DNA of 64,000 nucleotides from Oreohelix idahoensis (Eukaryota > Mollusca > Gastropoda > Stylommatophora > Oreohelicidae): positions 57,501 through 121,500 of the forward strand of contig JAMPIV010008089.1 of NCBI GenBank assembly GCA_024509875.1, in the 5' to 3' direction. Below are positions 35,801 to 47,800 of the stretch, piece after piece (within the stretch, counting starts at the first letter, position 1; each line of letters starts with the position of its first letter). The notes below the pieces were generated by a model. That model was not told where the DNA came from. It did no database searches and saw only the letters and a program-made list of their open reading frames with translations. The position numbers and the translations under genes are program-made.

Positions 35801-38800
35801 TATATGATGATGTTGCGTAGCAGTTTGTGTTATATGATGATGTTGAGTAGCAGTTTGTGTTATATGATGATGTTGCATAGCAGTTTGTGTTATATGATGA
35901 TGTTGCGTAGCAGTTTGTGTTATATGATGATGTTGCGTAACAGTTTGTGTTATATCATGATGTTGCGTAGCAGTTTGTGTTATATCATGATGTTGCGTAG
36001 CAGTTTGTGTTATATGATGATGTTGCGTAGCAGTTTGTGTTATATCATGATGTTGCGTAGCAGTTTGTGTTATATGATGATGTTGCGTAGCAGTTTGTGT
36101 TATATGATGATGTTGCGTAGCAGTTTGTGTTATATGATGATGTTGCGTAGCAGTTTGTGTTATATGATGATGTTGCGTAGCAGTTTGTGTTATATGATGA
36201 TGTTGCGTAGCAGTTTGTGTTATATCATGATGTTGCGTAGCAGTTTGTGTTATATGATGATGTTGCGTAGCAGTTTGTGTTATATGATGATGTTGTGTAG
36301 CAGTTTGTGTTATATGATGATGTTGCGTGCTGCATGAAATAGTTGCTTGTGGAGCAGTTATTCTATTCTTTCATCTTGTCAGAAACCACATGGGTTAAAC
36401 ATATTTAGATAAGCTAATTTAATAGTTCAGAATTGAAGTGAATTTTCACAGTACCTTTATAATGTATGGTTCAATCCCCAGTTGAGGGGGGATTTTTTAG
36501 ATCGCAAATGGCACTGGGTCAACCCAGCCTCATGAATTGGGTATGAGAGCAACTTCTGGGAAGGTTAAGGCGGCTGGCATGATGCTGACCACATCACTCC
36601 TAGTGTGCCGATGGTCAAGAAAATATGGGCCTAACACCATATTCTCAATATGGGCATGTAATGGGATCCTTTACCTTTATCTCTTATAATGTATAGTTTG
36701 AATGATTATATGTTTTCTGTATGTCTACAATATTTCATGCCTCCTGTAGTTCCCATGGATCTCTGATGAGACAGTCAAAGAATTGGACTACTGCACCCTC
36801 AGACATGTCCGTACAAGGCAACTAATATGAGGTTATGGCATGGTCCTGGCAACCTCATCATGTCAAACATTGCCACAGAAACCATTGCTGCAAGCATGTG
36901 ACTGTTTGGTGCAGGCTTCCTGCAAGGGAACCAGCTGCATTAGTGGCTGTTAGCTCCATAAGGAGCACAAAGGAAAACATTACATTTTATAAGCATCCAT
37001 TAGCGTTTGTTCCTACTCAGTGCCAAGATGCTTTTTCCAACATGATTGTTTCATATACGCGTTATGGCCGGCTTTGTGAGTTTTTGCAACATACTTAATG
37101 CCAGTTCAGAAGTGCGGATAATTAATACTTATTCTTTGGTGGCTTAAAAAAAAATTAAGCTTTTGTTTTTATAATTTCTTGTTGACAGACAGTGTTCAGC
37201 GTTTAATGTGTATCGTATTCTTTTTTTTCTTGTTTTAAGAAGTAATACTATACGGTACCTGTGTTTAATTTTCATTCTGTAATCCTTTTTTTCTCTTAAT
37301 ATATTGTATGATGTTAAAATTGCCTTTGACACAGGTCCACACCATGTCCAAATGTCAAACACGGTGATGAGTGGGGTGACCCTACACAGTGTGAGAGTGG
37401 CGATAATTGCTCTTACTGCCACACGCGAACAGAACAGCAGTTTCATCCAGAGGTAATATTCATTTTGTTTTAATTGACTTAAATCATCATCATTTTGTCT
37501 ATACTTACATTGACATTTCTATCTTGTTCCCAAATTATCTTGTTATTCATAGAAGAAAAAACTATGCTTTTAAAATATGAATTTATCGTCTCCCTTTTTC
37601 GTTTGTAATGGAGCCAACACTGCAGATTTGTTTTACATGATGAGGTTGCGAGTTCCATGCATAACATCATATTGGTCACCTTAATGGCATGCTAGAGGGG
37701 ACAATAGGACCTCCCTGGATCTACATGGAGCTAAATTTAAATTCCATCAATACCCTTTAGCTCCCCAAGGAGCATAGCCATTAAAAAAAAACATGCTATT
37801 GCTTGTTGAAGTTTTTGTAGTAATTTTTTCGCACGATGGAGTAACCAGCCCCATGCCCAAAAATATGAATTAGTTTGGTTTGGTTTTGAAGGACCATCTT
37901 CATAGCACACGGACAACTCCATCAGTGCTCCAATTCTATAAATATACTTGTTGTGAATAGGATTCTTAAATTTTGCCATGCCAGCGACAATGAATTAATA
38001 TGAATTAACATACATGAATTATGTCCAGAGTAGGTGATTTTTTTAAAGAAGTTTTGGATTGTTGTGGCGAGTGTGCGTCATTCAACTCAGACACAGGGTC
38101 TGTCAATTACATTAGTGTGCAGGTCAAATATAAAAGACAATGAGGTGTGGTAATAGTGTAACTTAATCCCACAGGCAGTGCTAACTTATTTTCTTGCTGT
38201 CAAATGAACAGTTTACTCAGTCTTGTTCTTGAAAGTAGCTTGTCATTTATTTGAATAAAATAAATATGAGTATTGTTAATAAGTACACACATTCTTGAAA
38301 TTATGTTTTGTGAAATTTCAGATTTACAAATCAACCAAGTGTAATGACATGGTTCAGACTAACTCCTGTCCAAGAGGGGCATTCTGTGCTTTTGCTCATG
38401 TAGAACGTAAGTGTTGATCCTTTTGTTTTTAATTTTGTTCCCTATGGGAAAAGATCATTCAGTTACACCATATTAAAATGAGGGTTTACATTAAATTTAT
38501 ATTTATGCATGCTTTTAATAAATTTTATAACTGTTAACCTATGCTTTGAGAGAACCACTTTTCTATTTAGAATCAACAAGTTGAAATATGTGAGGTCATG
38601 TCAGGAGGAGGCAAAGAGTTTTATCAAAATCAGATACAGAAACAAATGGAATGTAGAACATCCAGGGCACACACATAATGATGCTTACTACCAGCTCCAC
38701 AGAAGAGAACAAGTGGTAATCTTCAGATTCCGCACTGGCCACAACAGATTGAGATACCATCTATTCAACAGGCTAAAGATAGGAACTACCGATCAGTGTA

Positions 38801-41800
38801 ACTATGGCACTGATAAAATGACTGCTGAACATCTGCTTCAAAGTTACCCCTTATATGTGGTACAGAGAAAGTGCATATGGCCGACGCCAGCTCCTTTCGT
38901 GGAAAAGCTTTACGGGGATTCAAATAGCCTCAAACTGCCTACTACTTTCTTTGAGAACATTCAAGTGGACGTCTGAGAGTGTACGAAGAAGAAGAAGAGG
39001 ATGTCAGGTATAATGGCATAGTTCTTCTTCTTCTTCTTCTTGCGATCGCATCTTTGATGATTACACCGTCAGACGAGTTCTCATGATGAATTCGACTGTT
39101 GTTTGAAGTTCCTCTTTAACTCCATATAGCTTTGAGTTTAGTGTTGAGTCATTGGGCCAGTATATCTTTCTTAACTGGTCATACAGAGGACAGTCCTGTA
39201 GAACATGCTCAGCAGTTTTTGTTCGTTTAATCCACATGTGCACAGTGGTGAAGCAGACAATCGTAGCTTGTGCATGTGTTTATTCAGTTTGTTATGCCCT
39301 GTCCTGAGTCGAAAAATAGTTGTCTGTCCCTGCCGGTCGAGAGTGTGATAGTCGTCTTTGGGTTGGTTCTGTTCTCTTCTGATAGTCTGGATAGCTCTCT
39401 TTTTCTCAAAGTATGTGACTTCATTATCTTCTTGTTCACATTCTCCTCCCTTTTTTGCAAGTTTATCTGCCTTTTCATTTCCGGGTACACCACAATGAGA
39501 TGGTACCCACTGAAGTATGGTTCTCTTTTTGGCAGCTACCTTGTTTAGTTCATTTCTCAGATGCGGGAGTTTACCACCCTTGAGAGCTTGCAGGACAGAC
39601 AGTGCATCTGTGAGGATGACTACCTGGTGGCAGTCAGAGTTGGTGTTATAAATCATATTTGCAGCTTGCTCTAGAGCTTGAACCTCAGCTGTATAGTTGG
39701 AACAGAATTTACCAGTGGGAATGTGCCTAGTCTCATAGTGGTTGTCAGGATATGAGATAAAGATACCGGCACCATCCATTCCTAACAGCATTAGTTGCTG
39801 ATCCATCTGTATAGGCATGTATCCATGATTGATCGGGATAGCTTTCTTGGATCATACTCAATGTAGCAGTTCGTTTTTGCAGATCATTATACTCACATCC
39901 ACTTGTGAGACCACTGACTGTTGTATTAATTTGGAGGGCACTGCTGGCCTGCTCCCATGGTACAGGGTATAGGGTGGGCTTCAGTGGTGTTGTCTTCATG
40001 GATAGGTCTTCTTGATGCTGTCTTATAAGTCTTTTCCCCCCGATGCACAAAGCTGCTACGCTTTAGACGTCCCAATGCCAGATCATCTAGTCTTGCCTTC
40101 ATTGGGTGCATTGGCATACTGTTGTACTTTTCCATCTGGATCATGGTTTTTGTGTCTCTTCTATGGGACAATGTCTGTAATCCAGCAACCTTCTGCATCT
40201 CTGTTATTGGTGTAGTTTTCATGGCTCCTGTAATGAGCCTGAGAGCTTGATTTTGCACCTTGTCCAAAGACTGCAGATGTGAGTTAGCAGCTGATGACCA
40301 TGCTGCTGAGCTAAACTCTAAGTGTGGTCTTATTACTCCATTATAAATCTTCTTTAGATTTCGTTCATTTGCTCCCCAGTTGGTACCTGCTAATTTTCTG
40401 AGTATGCCTAGTCGTCTTCGGGCCTTTCCTTCTGCATTTTCAATATGCTTATTCCATGTAAGCCTTTGGTCAAATGTCACCCCAAGATAGGTGGGGTAGC
40501 TTTCTTCCTTGATCACGGTTGTCCCTAGGTGTATGTTAGCTGATTTGTCCTTGGGGGCGAGGGAGAACAGTGTTGTGGAGGTTTTGTCTGTGTTTATTGT
40601 GATAAGCCATTTCTCTGCCCATGACACTAGCATGTCTGCTGCCCGCTGCATTCTATAATTTGCTGTGGTGACATTTTCATCAGCGCACCAGAGTACTAGG
40701 TCATCTGCATATAAGGCAGCTTTAACTCCTGCAGGGAGATCTTTCACCAGGTCATTGATGTAAACAAGGAAGAGTGTTGGGGAAATTACTCCTCCTTGAG
40801 GTACCCCCTGATGGAGCAACACTTTTCTGCTCTGCAGACCGTCAAGAGTGACTCTAGTTCTCCTGTTATGCAAGTATGACTGGATCCATTTCATCATGTT
40901 GCCTTGGATTCCACTTCTCCTAAGTTTTGCAATGAGGCCATCTTTCCACACCTTGTCAAAGGCCTGCTTGAAGTCGACCCAGATCGTTAGGACCTTTTTC
41001 TTCTCCTGGAAGGCATCTTCTATTGCTTTAGACAAGTAAGTAACTTGGTCTTCTATACTGTAGCATTCTCTAAATCCAGCTTGTTCCGGCACCAGGATCT
41101 GCTCAGACTCTAAATACCATTTCAATCTGTGGTTGACTATTCGCTCCATAGTCTTCCCAACACAGCTTGTGAGACTGATTGGCCGGTAACTTGCAGCCTC
41201 GGTCTTACATTTCCCTTTCTTTAGTATGGGTATTGTGATGGCTTCTCTCCATACTTGGGGTACCGTTCCTTTCAACCAGCTGTGGTTGAATATCTCAAGC
41301 AGTTTTGTCTTTGCTGCTGAGCTCAGATTTACTAGCATTTCGTTGCTGATTTTGTCTGGGCCGGGTGACTTTTGAAACTTAAGCTTGGAAATAGCCTTCT
41401 GTAGTTCTCCTAGTGTGATGGGTTCCCTCATTGGGGCAGGAGTATCTGTCTGTCCCATGGTTGCCAGTATTTCTTTTCTTATCTCTCTCTGATGGTCTAT
41501 GTTAATGGGTAAGTTGCTTTCTGAACTGTATCTTCTAGCAAACAAGTCTGCAGCTTGTTTTCCTCTGAAAAGTTTGCCACCTTCATCCAATGTGATAGTC
41601 TGCCTTGGTGAGGAATGCTCTTCATTTAGAGACTTGACTAATCTCCAAAGTTTCCTGCCGTCTTTCTCAAGGTTCAGCGATGCCGTTTTAGTTCTCCAGC
41701 TTTTCCGCTTTTTCTTCTAGCTTTGTTCTCTGAAACTCTGCTACAGCCTTTTTCCATTTGTTGTGAGTTTCAAGTGAAGGCTGAGACTCTGCGTCCTTTC

Positions 41801-44800
41801 TAGCCTTGTCCATAGCTTCCTGACGTTCTTGGAGTGTGCTGGACCAGTATGGTATGTAGTTACGCCGGCATCCTTTGGGAATGGTTTCTTTTGCAGCTTG
41901 TAGTATGCATCTGTTGAAGTCTTTTACCACTTCATTAATGTCTCTGTTCTGTACCTTGAGGGTAGACAGCAGCGTGTTCACCTGATGCCTGAATAAACCC
42001 CAGTTGGCTTTTTTGTAGTTCCATCTTGTAATGGCTGGGCCTGTACTGAGAGTTGCACTCTGGACAGTAAGAAAGATTGGGCGATGGTCGCTTCCCCCTA
42101 GTTGGTCTCCTACTTCTCTACTAATAGATCCAGCTATATCTGGTGTGGAGAAGGCAAGATCTGGTGTTGAGGTTGTGTGCCATCCTCTGGAGTAGAAGGT
42201 AGGAGTATCTGTGGCATTATTGACTAGGATTAGGGAGTGATCATCTTGCCAAGTTTCAACCTCTTCACCTCTGTGATCCAGATGGTTATAGCCCCAGCTC
42301 TGGGAGTGGCTATTAAAGTCTCCAACTGCTATAAAGTTGGTGGCTGGTACCTGTATAGAGCTGAGACTCAGGGGTTTGTTGTTCGGACAGTAATAGTTCA
42401 GGAGTTCTATTTCCATCTTGTCTACCTTTATCTGCAGCAGCTGATATTCTGCTCCATCCATGAAGGTTTTCCTTTCGTGTGCAGGAATGTTATTCCTTAC
42501 AAGAGTAAGTACTCCTCCTTTTCGTCTATCTTGTCTGTCGGATCTGAAGCATTGATATCCCCTTATTTTTAAGGTTTGATCTGCTTTCAAGTGAGTCTCT
42601 TGGATACAGCAAACACTGACTTGCTTCTCATACAAGATGTTTTCCAGCTCTGTCTTTTTGCTGTATCCAGCCTGCTTGCTGTTCACTCCCTCTGCATTCC
42701 AGTGCATCATGACAAGTGGCACTCTGGGTTTCTCTTTTTCTGTTTTGTTTTGGTCAGTAGTTCTCCTCCGCCGTCTGTTGACTCCACAAGACGGTCTAGA
42801 GGGTCCTCCAGTAGCTGAGGGTGGGCTCTGTCGAGGCTCAGAGCCCGGCACTGCACCTGCCTGGTGGAGCTCCACAGGGCGAGCACCAGAACGAGATTTA
42901 TTTGACGGTGTACTCTCCATAGAAAAAAAAAAGCGAGTTGCATGATACTGTGGTTTCCGGTGCGCCTTCTGGCCCAGTATCTACGACTTTAGCACCTGTT
43001 CAACGGGAGAGTGGGCTCATCCCTAATCTGTTTATGTTCCCAGTAGTAGACTATTCGCAAGCAGCCTGGGGGTGTCACTGCTCTGCGCGGACCTTGTTTA
43101 CCGAGGCGGCGTCCGAGCTCGTATGGTGAAAATATGGTTGCGTTATCTTCAAAATAGCCCTGTCTTTCCCGTGGCTTTTCTGCCATCCTGCAACTTTGAG
43201 TTAGGGAGTTCTGAGCTCCAGTCTCTTTCCCAGGCATTTTATCCTGGCCTGGCACGCATACAGAGGACCCCACTTCTGGTTCTAAGTTAGCAGTTGGGGA
43301 TAGGTGGGGTAGCACACTGTGCATTCCCCGTCATCCAGGGGGCTCTCCAACTATGCAGAGCTTGCACAATGCTGTGCTCTGGTTCTGGGCTCTCCCAAGG
43401 AATCCTCACGTCCTGCACAGAGCCACTTCCCGATCCCCACCACCTGCCAACCCTCCATTGTAGAAATCTCCTGCATGCGGCCATCCAGTCAAGAGCCAGT
43501 ATTAAGTCTGGTGCCCAAGTGATCCCCCCAAGCTCAGTGTGCAATGCTGGGTTCTCATCATGCTGCAACACAGGAGGGATTGTGATGCTCAGCCATCTCT
43601 CTCAATTCTGCACCGATAAGTGACATCGGGGACTTAACTTTGCCTCAGTACTGGGAGGCCCCGTTTCCGGGTACACCACACACAGCCAATTGAGGCAACG
43701 GTCGCCATGGGCGTGATAGACGACAAACAGTGAAGAATGAGGCAAGAAAGCATTTAACCCATGAAGTGGGGGTGGATTGGTGCAGACCAGAGCATGTACC
43801 ACTCGCCGGTGGGTTCTGCATCTACACCTATAGGGTTCCACCCACTCCTCAGCCCATTTAGTCTGGCCCCTCACCCAGGACCTGTCCGGCTTGGGTGACC
43901 CTGCCAGGAGTAAAACTCCCGCCGGCATAGCTCCCGGGATCATTGAGGCGCTCAAGCTCTCCAACCACGGCAAGGTAGGCTTACATGTGGAGAGATGGCA
44001 TAGTTGAAATATGTGAGGTCATGTCAGGTATAATGGCATAGTTGAAATGTACAGAAAAAGCAATCTGATGATTGCACAGCCCATATAACTTTGCCAGAGA
44101 ATACCCTAGACCCTCTCTGTTACACCTGACAGCAGCTCTTGAGAAATGGTGGTAGGAAAAAATATTTTATTCCAAATTACATACATGTATACGTAGCAGA
44201 AACATGGGATACATTGTTTTGAAATAGTTTATATAACTTTCTTTTCCAAAGGAAAAAAATTATAATTTTTTTCCCCAGAGGAAATTACTTCTGTCCGAGA
44301 TGTGTTGTCCAGCTTAACCAACAACTCTTTGGCAGCTTTTGTAACGAGCATCTTGCCGCCATCTGAAATATCTAATAAGTTTGAGTCTCTGTCGCTGTCA
44401 CAGAAGAATGATGTCAACATCAATGAGGTAAGCTGTTCTAGAACTTTCTTCGTCTTAGTTAATATCTTTGCAGGGGTAAAGAAATCATCTCTCATATGTA
44501 TGCTACTTTGATTAAATTCTCACTTCTGCTGCAGTGGTTTATCAAATATGTATTGAACCGATAAAATCATTTTAAAAAATTTTTATGGAATCATAACATA
44601 TCATTACTGTGATATTTTGGTTATAATATCTCTTGTGGGTAATGAAATTGTAACTTTCTGTAATAGGTGATAAAATTATAAATAATGAACGAAATAGGTG
44701 AATTGTTGAGAAAGGAGTAGGGCACTGGACAACTGAAAGTTAACAGAAGTGATAGCATCACCGAGAAGTTTAAATGGTGACTATCTAAATTGTACCATTG

Positions 44801-47800
44801 CCTCACGTGAGAGTGAATCGTGATAGGGCACCGGCTAACTTAGCACCCTGTGTTGTCTAGTGTATTGCTCCACAACCTTTTTTAATTTCACGGCACACTA
44901 TATAATATTTAGGTAGTTGAGTATGGTAAATATTTAAAAGCTTGCTACAGTCATAAGACAATGCTCTCAAATTTTGTTTTCAGTGGATGAGAACAACTTA
45001 TTATTTGTAAAATTGTACGTGTGGGGTTAATTTTTATAATTTTCTTACCATAACTTATAATGTTGTATACCATTATATGCTGTATTCTGCCTGGTGTTAT
45101 GGCACACCAGGCAGACGACCGCAGCACACCAGATGTGAGGCACTGGTCTAGTGGGTCCTCCATTTTTTCTAAAGTGTGCCCTTTGTTACCAGTTTCTGTT
45201 TATTATTAATGCAGATATCACAGCTTAGACGTAAACAGACACAACGCAACCACCGTCCTTTTCATGGCGAACGAGGAAGAAGAAGAAGAAGAAAACACCT
45301 ATAGGTCATGGGTTTCTCTCTATTTATTTCTGTGATAAAATTATAGCACAACTCTGAAGAGTGATAAAATTATAGCACAACTCTGTAGAGTGATAAAATT
45401 ATAGCATAACTCTGCTGAGGCGATACAATTATAGCATAACTCTGCTGAGGCGATAAAATTATAGCATAACTCTGCTGAGATTATAAAATTATAGCATAAC
45501 TGCTGAGATGATAAAATTATAGCATAACTGAGGCGATAAAATTATAGCATAACTCAGCTGAGGTGATAAAATTATAGCATAACTCTGTAGAGTGATAAAA
45601 TTGTAGCATAACTCTGCTGAGGTGATAAAATTATAGCATAACTCTGCAGGGTGATAAAATTATAGTATAACTCTGCAGGGTGATAAAGTTATAACATCTC
45701 TCTTGAAATCATAACATATTTCTGCTGTGAAATTATTGCTGATAATATTGAAGGTCAGGGGCAAGGGGAGAGCAGTGAAAATCTATTTTTTCATTCGCCC
45801 CTTTTTTGTTCTTCAAGGAGCCTGAGATTACAACTAGAGTTGACCTCCAAGGAAGCCTGTACCAAAGCACTTAATATTCTCCTGCAATGTTGCATTATGC
45901 AGCACTTTTTTGTACATGATGAGGTTGTTGCTTATGAATACTTCCCTGGTGTCTCTGATCAAACAGTGAAAATTGGAATACTGCTGCCCGAGGCATGTCA
46001 TAAAAAGAAGCTGGAAGGACATAAACACTACTAAAGCAACACAACAGAAAAGAAACTGTTTTTCCCTCGCCATTATGTTTAATGGTATTTATTGAAAGAA
46101 TTGGCATAGTACTCATTTGTTTTTCTGTCTGCAGACAAATGGCAAAAATGATGCAAAACTACCAAACCCAATTGGGAAAGGGAGAGCCAATAGCACATCG
46201 TCTCAGCCTGGTTCATTGCCGGTGAGTGTTAGATCCTACTTCATATGATTCTTGAAAGTGTCAGTGTCCACTGTATGGTTCTTGAAAGTGTCAATGCCCA
46301 CAGTCTTCTTCTTCTTCTTTGATCCTTAGCCGCCGACCGTCAAAGCAGTCAGTGGCCATCACGCCTAGTGGCGTCTTGTAGTGCAACAACAAATTGATTC
46401 CACTTTGCTCGGTCGGGTGGCCATCCTTCGTACAGTGCCCCAACTCTGGTTCATTCTTTGCATCTCAGCCTCCACAGTCCTCCGCCAGGTTGTTTTTTGG
46501 TCGGCCTCTCTTTCGTTTTCCTTCAGGGGTCCAAAGCATAGTATGGTTCTTGAAAGTGTCATTGTCTGCCATATGATTCATGAAAATGTCAATGTCTACC
46601 ATATGATTCTTGACAGTGTCAATGCCCACCAAATGATTCTTGAAAGTGTCAATGTCCACCAATGTCTGCTTTATGATTCTTGACAATGTCAATGTCTGCT
46701 TTATGATTCTTTAAAGTGTCAATGTCTGCCATATGATTTGTGGCAGTTGAACTACCACCTATGTATAATAGGCGATGATGTCATAACAAATTATTAGAAT
46801 GATTAACCTCCAACCCAAAATACTGGAAGGGCACAAAAACTTAGCTATTAAAATGATTGGTTGCCAGCAGAGGCGTAATTGAAAGAAGGGAAATGAAAAT
46901 ACGTAATAAAGTCAAATAGACGTTGCCCAGGACACCAGAAACTAGTCACCTATCGATAAGCAGCGAAAAATGATTCCTCCGAAGCAAGTAAATGGTAGAC
47001 TACAAACCCTGTATACACAACGAAGTCAAATGAAGCAGTAGAACCCCAGTGCAGTATTAGGTCAATAATGTTCAACAGGTGCTAGTCCGAAGTCCAACCA
47101 CATAATACGGGGATATGAGGATGAAATTTAACTACATTCAATTCAATAGTAACGCCGAAATGATTGGAAGTCATCATGTAAGTACCTCTCAATCAGTAAT
47201 AATGTCGGCGCTCAGAAAAATCTATTGACATAGTTAGTCTTGGGTTAAGACTAGACCTAGAATCCGCTCCCTAAACTGCAGAGAACGGTAAAGCAACAAC
47301 AAGAGACTACACATGAACGATAAACTTGATGGAATTCTTGATGCAAAGAGTTCTATACCGACCCTATAAATGAAAGAATCATGAACAGAACGATACTCCT
47401 GCGACACCCATCGATAGTATAAATCGTTGACTAATTCAGAAGACTGCTGTTATGTAAAGACAGTATATTACATCGTGACTGACAAAGTACGCTGCATATA
47501 AAAATGGAGTCAACAAATAAATGCCAAAGATTTGCAAATTAAAGATGAACTACAAACACCAGGGTTTTTACTGAAGTCTCAACACACTTATGAACTGAAT
47601 TCATTCGTTGCCTCGTTTCTTATTTCCTGTTTCAAAACTTCCAGTTATGAAAATTACCTGATGTTAGATCACAACTGAGGTCGTATGTTGAAGTTACTAC
47701 GTCAACACTTTATGAATGAATTTTAACCTTTAGCACGCTGCGGGCGACACATGTCGCCGAAGATAACCTATGCTCTGCACGCTGGAGCTGCCATGTGTCG

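Larger units (their letters stand above)
39024..43994 (-). mobile_element. LINE L (I-like, with RNase H), 4.97 kb, near full length, with 11-bp target duplication
   Basis: Framed by ATGGCATAGTT at 39013-39023 and 43995-44005. From right to left (sense): a GC-rich 5' region of about 1 kb, an endonuclease frame (42920-41688), a reverse transcriptase frame (41590-39926), RNase H and cysteine tail (about 39960-39100), and a GAA-repeat end after GATGCGATCGCAAG. Only about three frameshifts separate the domains, so it is among the youngest insertions. It fills most of unk intron 6. A 106-bp 3' fragment of the same family is at 54136. Confidence 0.92.

Noticed and set aside
35251..36330. CRISPR-like array.
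   Set aside because: The 30-bp units abut directly, with no spacers, and the context is an animal intron.
35255..36337. A 360-codon open frame of LCYMMMLCSS-type repeats, with a 127-codon frame on the other strand.
   Set aside because: It is a by-product of a 30-bp tandem array (a multiple of three without stops) inside unk intron 4. There is no start context, no domain and no non-repeat coding flank.
42576..42945. Plus-strand hydrophobic open frames in 42.5-42.9 kb.
   Set aside because: They are antisense to the LINE L endonuclease frame on the minus strand.
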